Below are positions 1-9,576 of a stretch of DNA of 53,646 nt, piece by piece. The position numbers and the translations under genes were made by a program. Origin of the DNA: an uncultured Oleiphilus sp. GTDB taxonomy: Bacteria > Pseudomonadota > Gammaproteobacteria > Pseudomonadales > Oleiphilaceae. The first letter of the stretch is position 1. The number at the start of each line of letters is the position of its first letter. The stretch spans positions 1 through 53,646 of the forward strand of contig CAJWAD010000012.1 of the NCBI GenBank assembly GCA_913020245.1, read 5' to 3'. The notes beneath the pieces are model-generated. The model was not told the DNA's origin. It made no database searches and worked only from the letters and a program-made list of their open reading frames with translations.

Positions 1-399
1 TCGATGCGTTGTGAGCGTATCATATGCTTGTTGCACTGCTTGTGAATAAGCGCGTACTAACCCTCCAGCGCCTAGCTTAATGCCACCGAAATAGCGTGTA
101 ACAATCACGGTCACATCACCAACGAGCTTATGCTGTATCACGTTGAGTATGGGTTTGCCGGCGGTACCTACGGGTTCACCATCGTCTGACGTAGCCACCC
201 ATGTTGGCTGACTGGGTGAGCCAATTTGAGATGCCCAGCAATGATGCCGTGCATCCGGGTATTGTGCTTGTATGTGCTGCAAGCAGGCGCGCGCTTGTTC
301 GCGTGATGTTGTAGGGAAAATCTGCGCGATGAAGCGGCTTTTTTTCACTATCAACACCTGCTCTGTTGCTTGGGCTGGGATGTCGTAATCTCCGTTCAC
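1..399 (-). CDS. yigZ: YigZ/IMPACT family protein (UPF0029), 3' end cut by window edge
   Basis: Translating the minus strand from a GTG at 397-399 gives an open frame that runs off the left edge. It contains the family hallmarks: a histidine-rich stretch ending in CWA, then SDDGEPVGTAGKP, then VTRYFGGIKLGAGGLVRAYS. These are the signature of the IMPACT N-terminal domain found in E. coli YigZ. The exact biochemical role in bacteria is unclear; yeast and mammalian relatives regulate translation through GCN1. The GTG start is preceded by CTAAGG and lies 11 bases after the stop of the upstream lipoprotein gene, so the two are probably cotranscribed. About 132 codons are visible and the C-terminal ferredoxin-like domain is missing from the window. 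Family assignment is firm; start is likely. Confidence 0.9.
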   Translation of the reverse strand, partial: MNGDYDIPAQATEQVLIVKKSRFIAQIFPTTSREQARACLQHIQAQYPDARHHCWASQIGSPSQPTWVATSDDGEPVGTAGKPILNVIQHKLVGDVTVIVTRYFGGIKLGAGGLVRAYSQAVQQAYDTLTTHR

Positions 400-410
400 T
401 TGTGACTACC

Positions 411-1184
411 TTAGGAGCGTTTCACGTAGAGGCGCCCGCTTGCGTTAACGAAATCTAACCACAGTTGATAGTTCTGATACCGTAAATGCATATGTTCCAA
501 TATGCCTTCTGGTGAGAATCGACTCTCTAGCGCGATATGTTTTTCTTGACCAAAGGTCACACCGTTCAGATCACGTTCAACAAATTCAAAGTCTGCAATA
601 AAGGTTGTCGCGTTAATTTGCTGACTCGTGACGTTATTTTGATAATCGACCAGTGTCGGGAGCATCGTTTTGGGTATGCTCGGCAAGCTGAGTGTTGCGT
701 CAAGCTTGCTTAAAGTGAGATCGACATCGCTGGCGCAAAATGAAGAAATGACCTGTTCAATAAAGTGACGAGAATAAATTTCACTTAGCGCGGGATCTAA
801 ATAACCGCTCGCGAGTAAGAAATCATCGCCGTGTCGTGTATACAGTGCTTTAACAGAAAAAGTTGGGGGCGAGATCGACGCGGCTTGCGGGTTAATTAAA
901 CTGAATTCACTGAGCACTTGCTGAGAAGAAAAGCGTTGTGAAAAACTGTTGGCTCGCAAATAGTGTTCGAACACTTGTTTGGGTAATATGGGGTTCGAGA
1001 ACAACAAACTTTGTTGGTGGTCGACGGTTTGCACGGCAATGTAGCGCTGGGGCTCGCAAAATTGTTGGCTAAATGTATAGAGTGACCAGTAACGACAGCC
1101 CTGCAGGGCAACGCTGCAGATTAGCATGAGGCTGATAGCTCTCAGGCAATTACCAAGATAACGATTAATAGTTGCTGGATTCAT
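411..1184 (-). CDS. predicted outer-membrane or periplasmic lipoprotein, unknown function
   Basis: The 257-residue product begins with a basic and then hydrophobic segment ending in a lipobox (VALQGC, Cys30), so it should be exported and lipidated. The rest is a soluble mixed alpha/beta sequence with no motif I recognise. It is the first gene of a pair with the yigZ-like gene 11 bases downstream. It is divergent from the wax ester synthase gene, with a shared upstream region of about 120 bases. No membrane span is seen apart from the signal peptide. A specific function cannot be given; the lipoprotein call is the only supported statement. Confidence 0.7.
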   Translation of the reverse strand: MNPATINRYLGNCLRAISLMLICSVALQGCRYWSLYTFSQQFCEPQRYIAVQTVDHQQSLLFSNPILPKQVFEHYLRANSFSQRFSSQQVLSEFSLINPQAASISPPTFSVKALYTRHGDDFLLASGYLDPALSEIYSRHFIEQVISSFCASDVDLTLSKLDATLSLPSIPKTMLPTLVDYQNNVTSQQINATTFIADFEFVERDLNGVTFGQEKHIALESRFSPEGILEHMHLRYQNYQLWLDFVNASGRLYVKRS

Positions 1185-1304
1185 TTAGACAGTTTATCTC
1201 CCAAGCCGATCTATATCCTACAAAATTTGATTGGGAAAGTTCAGCCGAATCACGCATAATTGCCCACCTTTAATGCAAGTCAACACTTCGCTTCGGGTAT
1301 TAGG

Positions 1305-2738
1305 ATGAAACCACTTTCTTTGGCAGATCAGCTTTTTCTTTGGATGGAAAAACGGCAGCAGCCTATGCATGTTGGAGGCTTACATTTGCTAAGTTTTCCT
1401 GAGGATGCAGGCCCTAATTATGTGACCGACTTGGCTGAATACATGAGTAGTTTTCAGCAACCCGAGTACCCGTTTAATCAGCGGCTTCGGACACGGTTTG
1501 GTCGCTATTATTGGGATGAAGATCCGCAGTTTGATCTGGAACATCACTTTCGACATAGCGCCCTCCCCAAACCGGGCCGTATTCGTGAATTGCTATCATT
1601 GATATCGGTAAAGCACGGTGCGTTAATGGATCGGGAGCGTCCGATGTGGGAATGCCACTTAATCGAAGGTTTGCAAAGCCGCCAATTCGCGATGTATTTC
1701 AAGGTGCATCATTGTCTTCTCGATGGGGTGGCGGCTATGCGAATGGCCATGCGACTCTATTCTGAAGACCCGACCACGATGAATTACCCACCGGTGTGGG
1801 CAATGCCAAAACCGAAACGTCGTAAAGTTCAGGAACAAGGCGTGCAATTGGCCTCTAACGATTTTGTATCGAGTTTAGCGACGGTCGCTGGGGAAGCAGG
1901 CAAACAAATTTCAACGATTCCCACCTTGGTGAAAGAAGTGAGGCATGCGCTGAAACAAGCGCGCAATAACCCAGATTATGTGTCCGCTTTCCAAGCGCCC
2001 GATAGTCTACTCAATACGCGTATTACCGGCTCGCGTCGATTCGCCGCGCAGTCTTACCCGATCGAGCGGTTTAAGAAAATTGGTGCCGCATCTGGCTCCA
2101 CATTGAACGACGTGGTGATGGCGGTGTGTGGCAGCGCCTTGCGAAAGTATTTGCAAAGTCAAAACGCGCTGCCAACCAAACCCTTGATTGCGATGGTGCC
2201 GATGTCGATGCGCCGAGACGATAGCGACACGGGTAATCAGGTGGCGATGATTTTGGCAAGTCTAGCGACACATATTCCAGACCCAGAGAAGCGTCTTGAA
2301 TCAATTAAACGCTCGATTCTTGAATCAAAAAACCGGTATACGCAGATGAGTTTAGAAGAGGCGGTGAATTATACTGCACTGACCCTAGCCCCCGCGGCAC
2401 TCAACATGGTGACGGGTGTATCGAGTAAGTTGAATGCGTTTAATGTGGTGATCTCCAATGTGCCAGGGCCTAAAAAAGAGTTGTATTTGAATGGTGCGCG
2501 CCTAGACGGTATGTATCCGGTGTCTATTCCGATTGACCGTATCGCCTTAAACATCACGATGTTTTCTTATGTCGATCAATTAGAGTTTGGTTTTACGGCG
2601 TGTCGTCGTTCGCTGCCATCGATGCAACGGCTACTCGATTATGTTGAAGATGGCATTGTTGAGTTGGAACAAGCAGTCGGGATCTTGCCCGCCCCTAAAG
2701 CGCCTCGGCGCAAAGCAAAAAGTAACGTAGTCACCTAG
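1305..2738 (+). CDS. wax ester synthase / diacylglycerol acyltransferase (WS/DGAT)
   Basis: This enzyme transfers an acyl group from acyl-CoA to fatty alcohol or diacylglycerol and forms storage lipids at the cytoplasmic membrane. The acyltransferase motif HHxxxDG is present as HHCLLDG (His135-His136...Asp140 of the 477-residue product). The conserved N-terminal stretch MEKRQQPMHVGGL, the NDVV block and SNVPGP near the C-terminus also match the family. I use the ATG at 1305 because MKPLSLADQ aligns with the start of known WS/DGATs such as AtfA; an in-frame TTG at 1260 would add 15 residues with no family support. Length is normal. An FKBP-type isomerase gene follows after 13 bases, so the two are probably cotranscribed. 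Lipid storage of this kind is common in marine gammaproteobacteria. Confidence 0.93.
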   Translation: MKPLSLADQLFLWMEKRQQPMHVGGLHLLSFPEDAGPNYVTDLAEYMSSFQQPEYPFNQRLRTRFGRYYWDEDPQFDLEHHFRHSALPKPGRIRELLSLISVKHGALMDRERPMWECHLIEGLQSRQFAMYFKVHHCLLDGVAAMRMAMRLYSEDPTTMNYPPVWAMPKPKRRKVQEQGVQLASNDFVSSLATVAGEAGKQISTIPTLVKEVRHALKQARNNPDYVSAFQAPDSLLNTRITGSRRFAAQSYPIERFKKIGAASGSTLNDVVMAVCGSALRKYLQSQNALPTKPLIAMVPMSMRRDDSDTGNQVAMILASLATHIPDPEKRLESIKRSILESKNRYTQMSLEEAVNYTALTLAPAALNMVTGVSSKLNAFNVVISNVPGPKKELYLNGARLDGMYPVSIPIDRIALNITMFSYVDQLEFGFTACRRSLPSMQRLLDYVEDGIVELEQAVGILPAPKAPRRKAKSNVVT

Positions 2739-2751
2739 AACGAGTAAGTTT

Positions 2752-3384
2752 ATGTCAGAGAAATGTGCGAAAAAGCCAGAGAGTATGGAACAAAAAGTGA
2801 GTTATGGCTTTGGTTGGCAGTTTGGTCGTCAACTACACAAAAACAAATTTGAAGGGATGGATATTGAAGCCTGCGTTCTGGCCATTCGCCAGTGCTTTGC
2901 AGGCGAGCCCTCGTTACTAGATGAGACTGAGTTAAACGAGGCGTTTGATTTGGTTAAAGAGAAACGCAAGGCAGTTGAAGCGCAGCGCACCAGTGACTAC
3001 CGGTCGTTATGTGAGACCTTTTTGATTGAAAATGCGAAGCGAGATGGTGTTCAAACGACCGCTTCTGGTTTGCAATATGAAGTGCTTGAGATCGGTGGAG
3101 GTGATGTGCCTGTTGCGGGTCAAAGTGTGCTGACACATTACCACGGTTCATTTATCGATGGTCAGGTGTTTGACAGTTCCGTGACGCGCAATGAACCGGC
3201 ACAATTTGCAACCGACCAAGTAATTCCGGGTTGGACTGAGGCTTTGCTCATGATGCCTGTTGGTTCCAAATGGCGTATTGCCTTGCCGGCAGCGCTCGCC
3301 TACGGCGAAGCGGGCATGCCACCGACTATTCCGTCTAATGCCGCTTTAATGTTTGAATTGCATCTGCTTAAGATCATTTCTTAG
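2752..3384 (+). CDS. fklB: FKBP-type peptidyl-prolyl cis-trans isomerase, FklB-like
   Basis: The 210-residue product has the two-part FklB layout: an N-terminal helical dimerisation region with SYGFGWQFGRQL, a long linker helix, then an FKBP catalytic domain from about residue 105. Catalytic-domain landmarks include HYHGSFIDGQVFDSS, VIPGWTEALLMMPVGSKW and a C-terminal FELHLLKI strand. There is no signal peptide, which favours cytoplasmic FklB over periplasmic FkpA or Mip. It catalyses proline isomerisation in protein folding. The gene starts 13 bases after the WS/DGAT stop. A hairpin follows its stop at 3386-3416. Confidence 0.92.
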   Translation: MSEKCAKKPESMEQKVSYGFGWQFGRQLHKNKFEGMDIEACVLAIRQCFAGEPSLLDETELNEAFDLVKEKRKAVEAQRTSDYRSLCETFLIENAKRDGVQTTASGLQYEVLEIGGGDVPVAGQSVLTHYHGSFIDGQVFDSSVTRNEPAQFATDQVIPGWTEALLMMPVGSKWRIALPAALAYGEAGMPPTIPSNAALMFELHLLKIIS

Positions 3385-3385
3385 T

Positions 3386-3416
3386 GCAGCATGTCCGTAA
3401 TATAAGGACTTGCTGC
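3386..3416. terminator. hairpin between convergent genes, possible bidirectional terminator
   Basis: GCAGCA-T-GTCC pairs with GGAC-T-TGCTGC around a nine-base loop, giving a near-perfect 11-position stem with one T-T mismatch. It begins two bases after the fklB stop and lies between fklB and the convergent selO gene. Neither side has a clear run of T, so it is not a textbook intrinsic terminator. Confidence 0.5.
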
Positions 3417-3429
3417 TGTAAGCGCGTGG

Positions 3430-4896
3430 CTATGACGAGCAGCTTACAGATTGATTCGTTGCCCACTCAGGAGCGCTTGCTGCATAGGCTGCGTGCTCAG
3501 GTTGCTCGTCAAAGGGCTTTGTTAGCACTTGGTGCAGCTTTTTGATTTCTGAATAGTCGCCTTGCTGCGCTTTTTCGATGGCGTTCTGGGCCAGATAGTT
3601 TCGTAGGATATATTTTGGGTTGCAGCGTTTCATTTGCGTAGAGCGCTCGCGCAAACTGTATGTTTCGTTTTCTAGCCTTGCCTTATATTTCGCTTGCCAA
3701 GCCTCGAATACTTTTAGGTCTAGGGCGTCGTTTCTAAGTTGAGACAACGTTTCGTCTACATTTATTTCAGACAGTTGTCGAAAAAAATTGCTGTAATCAA
3801 AGTTACATCGCTCGAGCATTTTGAAAGTGTCCATCACCAAGGCTTGATCCGTTTCATTATTGCTATCTGCCTGTAGCCCCAATTTGGCCCGCATGCCGGC
3901 GATAAAACAGCTGTTGAAGGTTTCGCTGTAGGCCAGTAAGCCTGCATTAAGCGCCTTCTTTTCAACAATGGGGCTGAAGGCCTGTGCCAAGACACTTAAA
4001 TTCCATTGGCCAATAGCCGGTTGACGGTCAAAAGCGTAGCGCCCTTGATGATCGGAGCCGTTGCAAATAAAGCTAGGTTTAAAACGTTCCATAAAACCAT
4101 ACGGGCCATAGTCAAAGGTGTCGCCGATGATTGACATATTGTCGGTATTCATGACGCCGTGTGCAAAGCCTAAGCATTGCCATGTTGCAAGCAGGTGCCC
4201 CGTCGCTTCGCAAATGCGTTTAAATAAGGTTTCGTTCTGCTGCGCATGGCCAAAAATATCCGGAAAGTGCCGCTGTGCGACATGATCGCATAGTGAGTTG
4301 AGGAGTGTTTGATCCTTGCTGTGGTAGGCAAATTCAAAATGCCCGAACCGGATATGTGTTTTGGCGACACGCATGAGCATGGCTGCTTTTTCTATCGCTT
4401 CACGTTGCACGAGGGTATCGCTCGTTACAATAGAGAGTGCACGTGTGGTTGGAACATTCAAGGCGGCCATCGCCTCGCTGCATAAAAATTCACGGATACT
4501 TGAACGCAGCACGGCGCGGCCATCGCCATCGCGCGAAAAATCGGTTGTGCCTGATCCTTTTAGGTGTAGGTCCCAATGTTCGCCTTTCGGCGTGACTACA
4601 TCCGCTAAAAGCACTCCGCGGCCGTCTCCGAGTTCCGGATTCAAATAGCCAAATTGATGACCAAAATAGCGCATCGCAAGTGGTCGCCATGCATCATGGA
4701 GGGTTTGGCCTGAGAGCATTTGTAAGCTTTCTTTTTCAGTTAACGATGCAGGGTCTAGATGCAAAAGCTGCGCGCAGGCTTTGCTAAAAATGACAAGCTC
4801 AGGCGTGTCTAAGCCCTGTGGCAACGTATCTTGATAAAATGCGTTAGGTAATGATCGAAAATTTTGCTGGTAGCGTAAGTTTTGTAAGCTCTTCAT
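3430..4896 (-). CDS. selO: SelO / YdiU protein adenylyltransferase
   Basis: SelO is a pseudokinase-fold enzyme that transfers AMP from ATP to Ser, Thr or Tyr residues of target proteins. The 488-residue product keeps the active-site positions known from the Pseudomonas protein at identical numbers: Lys113 in LHLKGSGT, Glu136 in SSIREF, Asn253 in NTDN and Asp262 in FDYGP. The C-terminus is Cys-Ser-Ser, with cysteine in the place where eukaryotic SelO carries selenocysteine. There is no signal peptide. It is monocistronic and convergent with fklB. It faces the nnrU-like gene across a 150-base divergent promoter region. Assignment is very secure; substrates cannot be read from sequence. Confidence 0.96.
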   Translation of the reverse strand: MKSLQNLRYQQNFRSLPNAFYQDTLPQGLDTPELVIFSKACAQLLHLDPASLTEKESLQMLSGQTLHDAWRPLAMRYFGHQFGYLNPELGDGRGVLLADVVTPKGEHWDLHLKGSGTTDFSRDGDGRAVLRSSIREFLCSEAMAALNVPTTRALSIVTSDTLVQREAIEKAAMLMRVAKTHIRFGHFEFAYHSKDQTLLNSLCDHVAQRHFPDIFGHAQQNETLFKRICEATGHLLATWQCLGFAHGVMNTDNMSIIGDTFDYGPYGFMERFKPSFICNGSDHQGRYAFDRQPAIGQWNLSVLAQAFSPIVEKKALNAGLLAYSETFNSCFIAGMRAKLGLQADSNNETDQALVMDTFKMLERCNFDYSNFFRQLSEINVDETLSQLRNDALDLKVFEAWQAKYKARLENETYSLRERSTQMKRCNPKYILRNYLAQNAIEKAQQGDYSEIKKLHQVLTKPFDEQPEHAAYAASAPEWATNQSVSCSS

Positions 4897-5048
4897 TGCC
4901 TAACCTTATCATGCGAAGGTCTTATGCTGGAGTGAATATATGCGATTTTTTGCAGGCGTGAGACGAAAGAAGCACTGGTCAGCGCTGAGCCATTTGCTTA
5001 TGCTGTTATAAAAACAATTAAGATAAATAAATACTAAAGAGAGACAAA

Positions 5049-5612
5049 ATGGTTTTACTGATTGCGGGTTTGCTCGTTTTTCTTGGCGTGCATTTATTGC
5101 CAACCTTTCCAACAAAACGTGAAGCGTTGATAGGGCGCATTGGCACATTACCTTACAAGGGATTATTTGCCTTAGTGTCGTTAGCGGGCTTTATGATGAT
5201 TATTTATGGAAAGGCTCAGGCCCCCTATGTGGCGATTTGGGAACCTCCCATGTTTTTGCGACACATCACGATGTTGTTAGTACTATTAGCTTTTATTGCT
5301 CTGGTTGCGACGTATGTGCCGAGCAATATTAAACGTATTCTCAAGCATCCGATGCTGGTGGCTATTAAGTTATGGGCGCTTGGCCATTTACTGGCCAATG
5401 GTGATTTAGCCTCGCTTTGTTTATTTGGTGGGTTTTTAGCGTTTGCAATATATGATCGTATTTCAGTGAAACGTCGTGGCGTGATGCCAGCAATACAGCA
5501 TCGGCCTGTTTATATGGATGCATTGGTCGTGATTATCGCGCTTGCCGCTTATGGCGGTGTGGTGATGCATCATTATCAATTGTTTGGTGTGCCAGTGATG
5601 GCGATATCTTAG
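5049..5612 (+). CDS. NnrU family integral membrane protein
   Basis: The 187-residue product is almost entirely hydrophobic with about five predicted membrane spans. It carries the NnrU-type start (LLVFLGVHLLPTFP) and the conserved middle segment around LKHPMLVAIKLWALGHLLANGD. NnrU was named from a denitrification cluster and related to nitrite/NO metabolism; the family also includes a protein acting in carotenoid isomerisation, so the activity here is open. No nitrite or nitric oxide reductase gene is nearby. The ATG follows GAGAGAC at good spacing. A hydrolase gene starts eight bases after its stop, so the two form an operon. Confidence 0.85.
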   Translation: MVLLIAGLLVFLGVHLLPTFPTKREALIGRIGTLPYKGLFALVSLAGFMMIIYGKAQAPYVAIWEPPMFLRHITMLLVLLAFIALVATYVPSNIKRILKHPMLVAIKLWALGHLLANGDLASLCLFGGFLAFAIYDRISVKRRGVMPAIQHRPVYMDALVVIIALAAYGGVVMHHYQLFGVPVMAIS

Positions 5613-5620
5613 GAGCGGCT

Positions 5621-6853
5621 ATGACTTTCGTTTTCGTTTTATTTGCAGTGCTTTGTGCGGCTCTCGCATATAACGTTGTAAAACCCCATTTTTATCATCC
5701 TAAATGGATGGTATTTAGTTTCCTATTCGGTTGGTTGGGCGGTGAGCTGGCGATCCATCTCATCGCGATTGAGGCATTACTATTAGCGCTGTTTATATTA
5801 GGCGATGTGGTAAATGGCTTTTGGGGCTTTATTGGTTTGGCTGTGATTGTCGCCTCGTGGGTAATGCTGACCTATCACTATTATTCAGGCTATAAAATGA
5901 AAGCGATCATGGAAAGCATCGTCGCGCCACACCGTGATTCAGATAACGTCTCTATTTATAAACATCTTGAGGAATCTAACTGGCGGCGCCTACTCAATCC
6001 GTTTCAAGCATTTCGTGATAAAGAGATAGACCTTATAAAAGATATACATTTTCATACTGTTGATGACCTTAACTTAAAGCTCGATATTCGACGGCCAAAA
6101 AATCCAATCGAAAAGGCGCCAGTGCTGCTGCAAATTCATGGGGGTGGCTGGACATACGGTTACGGCAGTAAGAATGAGCAGGGTGTTCCGTTAACGGTAG
6201 AGATGGCCAAACGCGGATGGGTGAGTGTTTCCATTAGTTATCGTCTCAGCCCCAAGGCAACCTTTCCTGAACATATTATCGATTGTAAGCGCGCACTCTG
6301 CTGGGTAAAGGAACATATTGCAGAGTATGGTGGCGATCCAGACTTTATCGTAGCGACGGGCGGTTCTGCAGGGGGCCACCTGAGTTCGCTCTTGTCTTTG
6401 TCTGCAAATGAAAAATCATTTCAGCCAGGTTTTGAAGACCTGGATACAAGCGTGCAAGGGTGCGTTCCTTTTTACGGTATCTACGATTTACTGGATGAGC
6501 AGCGCTTACAGAACAGCGTCGGCTTAGAAATCATTATGCGGAAAAACATCATTAAGCAAACAAAAGCTGAGGCCCCTGAGCTTTATCGTTTAATGTCCCC
6601 AGTGACGCATATTACGAAAAATGCACCGCCATTTTTAGTGTTGCACGGCGATAAAGATACACTCACTTCCTATGCTGAGGCGCAATATTTCGTGAGTAAA
6701 TTATCTGAGGTATCCGCGGCGCCAGTTGCCTTTGCCGCAGTGCCCGGAGGGCAGCATGCGTTTGATTTATTTGCCTCCCTGCGTTGCGATTTTGCGATCG
6801 CTGGCATCGCCGAGCGCATTGAACAATGGCACAGAGAGTTCCAAGGTAAGTGA
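5621..6853 (+). CDS. membrane-anchored alpha/beta hydrolase of the HSL/BD-FAE group
   Basis: The first roughly 95 residues are hydrophobic, with two to three predicted spans, and the remainder is an alpha/beta hydrolase. The oxyanion motif HGGGW lies near residue 173. The nucleophile elbow is GGSAGG. The acid and base are in LHGDKDT and GGQHAF. This set matches hormone-sensitive-lipase type esterases and carboxylesterases. Substrate is unknown; short-chain lipid or acyl esters are the usual targets. It is the second gene of an operon with the NnrU-like gene (eight-base gap). The N-terminal membrane domain is unusual for soluble HSL esterases and places the catalytic domain at the membrane. 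Confidence 0.82.
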   Translation: MTFVFVLFAVLCAALAYNVVKPHFYHPKWMVFSFLFGWLGGELAIHLIAIEALLLALFILGDVVNGFWGFIGLAVIVASWVMLTYHYYSGYKMKAIMESIVAPHRDSDNVSIYKHLEESNWRRLLNPFQAFRDKEIDLIKDIHFHTVDDLNLKLDIRRPKNPIEKAPVLLQIHGGGWTYGYGSKNEQGVPLTVEMAKRGWVSVSISYRLSPKATFPEHIIDCKRALCWVKEHIAEYGGDPDFIVATGGSAGGHLSSLLSLSANEKSFQPGFEDLDTSVQGCVPFYGIYDLLDEQRLQNSVGLEIIMRKNIIKQTKAEAPELYRLMSPVTHITKNAPPFLVLHGDKDTLTSYAEAQYFVSKLSEVSAAPVAFAAVPGGQHAFDLFASLRCDFAIAGIAERIEQWHREFQGK

Positions 6854-6986
6854 ACGTCGATATGTGGACGCTATCAGTTCGCCTGCCTATACTGCGTTAC
6901 AGAGAAAACGCGCTACTTTGCTTTTATTCGACAGAATGAGCGGAGCGATTCTATAAAAATAAATTTATGCGCTTTAGGCCAATAAC

Positions 6987-9458
6987 ATGAAAACACGTGT
7001 AACGGATACTCACTACCGTACTTGTAATCTTTGTGAAGCAATGTGCGGTATTGCTATCGAGACAGAGAAAGACCAGATTGTATCTATCAAAGGCGACATA
7101 AAAGATGCCTTGAGTAAAGGCCATATTTGCCCTAAAGCCTTGGCACTAAAAGATTTGCATGAAGATCCAGACCGTCTGCGAGAGCCGCTGTTAAAGACGG
7201 CGCAGGGGTGGAAGAAGATCTCTTGGAATAAAGCCTTCGATATTGCTGCGAGTAAATTAAAAGGTATTCAAAAACAGTACGGGCAAGACGCGGTCGGTTT
7301 GTATTTAGGAAATCCTAACGCGCATCACCATGGCAATGCCTTGTACTTGCCTTCGCTTTTTAGTGCCTTAAATACGCGAAATCGGTTCGCGGCCACATCG
7401 CTTGATCAGCTGCCCCATATGCGCGCAAATTTTGAGATGTTTGGTCATCAGGGCTTGTTTCCGTTGCCTGATATTGACCATACCGATCTCTTTATATTGA
7501 TGGGCAGTAACCCTGCGGCATCGAATGGCAGCTTGGTGTCGGTGCCAGATTATATGGGCCGATTGAAAGCGATTAAGAAACGTGGGGGTGAGGTGCTGGT
7601 CATTGATCCGCGCCGTACAGAAACCACCAAAGTCACCGATCACTTATTTATTAAGCCGGGTACCGATGCGTTCTTTTTACTCGGCCTGGTTCATACCTTA
7701 TTTGAAGAGGGCTTGGTTGAAACCGGACGTTTGACGAACTCAATCGACAATATTGCCCAAGTACAACTTCTTTGCTCAGATTATTCAGCGGATTTTGTTT
7801 CTCCGCTTTGTGGTATTGATGCGGACCAGATTCGAGCGCTTGCGCGAAAGCTGGCATCCACGCCTCGCGCCGTTTTATTTGGCCGTATGGGCACCTCTAC
7901 CCAGGAGTTTGGAGGCATCGCCACCTGGCTAATTTATGTGATTAATGTGTTAACTAATCATATGGATGAGCGAGGTGGTTTAATGTTTAGTAAACCGGCC
8001 GCAGATTTGGTCGAGATTGGCGCACTAGTGGGTCTAAAAGGCTCTCATAATACCTATCAAAGTGTAACGGGCTTACCGGAATTCGCCGATGAATTGCCCT
8101 CAAGCACCATGGCCGATCAGATAGAATGCGAAAGCGATATGCAGATAAAGGCGATGCTTTTCATGGCTGGTAATCCAGTGATCTCGTCGCCCAATTCTAA
8201 GCGCCTAGCCAAGGCTTTAGACTCGTTAGAGTTTATGATTTCGATTGACAGCTATGTGAACGAAACATCACAGTTAGCCGATTTAATTCTCCCTTCAAGC
8301 ACACAGTTAGAGCGTTCCCATTACGATTTAATTTTTAACATGCTGTCGTTACGCAATGTGGCTAAGTATTCGCCGCCACTTTTTAAGCCGGCTAAAAATA
8401 CCAAGCATGATTGGGAAATTATTGTTGAGTTAAGTCGTCGACTTACCCAGCGTGGGCTCACTGACCGGGTTAAATCAGAGGTTAAGCATCGGGTCCTGCA
8501 GAATTTAGGGCCAGATGGGATGCTTGATATCCTGTTACGCGTGGGGCCTTACGGTACGCAAATTCCTGGCACCTCAAATATCGGTGCATTTTTGATTGAT
8601 ACGATGCAGGATGTATTACCTGCGGACCATCCGATTCGCCATGCACTAGCAGTGGGGCCTTACGGAGCACAGAATAGGGGGCTAAGCAAAGGCTTGTGTT
8701 TAGCGTCGTTGAAAGAATACCCGCATGGCATTGATTTGGGGCCACTGCAATCTTCCTTGCCTGATCGATTGTTTACACCAGCGAAGCGCATTAGGCTTGT
8801 TCCACCCGCTTATATTCAAGACATGTCTCGTGTAAGAAAACGCGCGGAGCAACTAATGGAGCGGAGTGAGGATAGTCTTGTGTTGATCGGGCGAAGAGAT
8901 TTACGTTCAAACAATTCTTGGCTGCACAACAGTGCGCGCCTAATGAAAGGTAAGCCACGTTGTACCATGTTGATCCATCCAAACGATGCAGACGCCCGAA
9001 ATATAAAAGAGGGCAGTTTGGTAACGGTCAGTACGCATGTCGGTCGTATCGATATTCATGCACAGATCAGTGATGAGATGATGCCGGGTGTTGTCAGTAT
9101 TCCGCATGGCTGGGGACATCGAGGTAAAAACTTGCAGATGTCGATTGCGCAGCAGCACCCCGGTGTGAATGTTAACGAGTTAATGGATGAGCGTGCGGTA
9201 GATTGCTTAACTGGCACAAGCGTCCTAAACGGTGTGCCAGTGACGGTAAACGCCGTCAAAGTGGCTAAATCTGATCAAGGAACTGGCACCAAGTCAGCAA
9301 CTAAGCTTAACACCTCGGCGCGAAAGGTGACCTCAAGCCCTGTGCGAAAGCGTGTCTCAAAAGCTTCCACGAAAACATCCTCCAAGGCGCCGATTAAGTC
9401 AGCAAGTACGGCAACTAAGCGTAAAGAGCGAGTGCGTGTTTCGGCCAAATTAGACTAG
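6987..9458 (+). CDS. molybdopterin oxidoreductase (formate dehydrogenase/nitrate reductase superfamily) with basic C-terminal tail
   Basis: The 823-residue product has an N-terminal [4Fe-4S] site, Cys13-x2-Cys16-x3-Cys20 and Cys48, followed by the bis-MGD binding blocks, including LFILMGSNPAASNGS, VIDPRRTETTKVTD and ADLILPSST, and a molydopterin dinucleotide-binding domain near 640-740 (IGRRDLRSNNSWLHN, PHGWGH). No signal peptide is visible, so it is probably cytoplasmic. No electron-transfer partner is adjacent. The last 60 or so residues after about 762 are a Lys/Ser/Thr/Ala-rich, histone-H1-like tail unlike the catalytic part. Substrate cannot be assigned; the family includes assimilatory nitrate reductases, formate dehydrogenases and uncharacterised anaerobic-type dehydrogenases. 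Confidence 0.88.
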   Translation: MKTRVTDTHYRTCNLCEAMCGIAIETEKDQIVSIKGDIKDALSKGHICPKALALKDLHEDPDRLREPLLKTAQGWKKISWNKAFDIAASKLKGIQKQYGQDAVGLYLGNPNAHHHGNALYLPSLFSALNTRNRFAATSLDQLPHMRANFEMFGHQGLFPLPDIDHTDLFILMGSNPAASNGSLVSVPDYMGRLKAIKKRGGEVLVIDPRRTETTKVTDHLFIKPGTDAFFLLGLVHTLFEEGLVETGRLTNSIDNIAQVQLLCSDYSADFVSPLCGIDADQIRALARKLASTPRAVLFGRMGTSTQEFGGIATWLIYVINVLTNHMDERGGLMFSKPAADLVEIGALVGLKGSHNTYQSVTGLPEFADELPSSTMADQIECESDMQIKAMLFMAGNPVISSPNSKRLAKALDSLEFMISIDSYVNETSQLADLILPSSTQLERSHYDLIFNMLSLRNVAKYSPPLFKPAKNTKHDWEIIVELSRRLTQRGLTDRVKSEVKHRVLQNLGPDGMLDILLRVGPYGTQIPGTSNIGAFLIDTMQDVLPADHPIRHALAVGPYGAQNRGLSKGLCLASLKEYPHGIDLGPLQSSLPDRLFTPAKRIRLVPPAYIQDMSRVRKRAEQLMERSEDSLVLIGRRDLRSNNSWLHNSARLMKGKPRCTMLIHPNDADARNIKEGSLVTVSTHVGRIDIHAQISDEMMPGVVSIPHGWGHRGKNLQMSIAQQHPGVNVNELMDERAVDCLTGTSVLNGVPVTVNAVKVAKSDQGTGTKSATKLNTSARKVTSSPVRKRVSKASTKTSSKAPIKSASTATKRKERVRVSAKLD

Positions 9459-9576
9459 CGTGGCTCGTCAAAATTGAGGCGTATCGTTTCTTCGCTACGC
9501 GCACAGGGTTCGCTTTTTTTATGCGTTCAGCATGATAGGCTTACCGATTGTTTTAATTTAAGTCGAGCGTTAGTTT

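Noticed and set aside
4361..4648. 95-codon plus-strand frame inside selO
   Set aside because: Antisense to a strongly conserved gene and of low-complexity composition.
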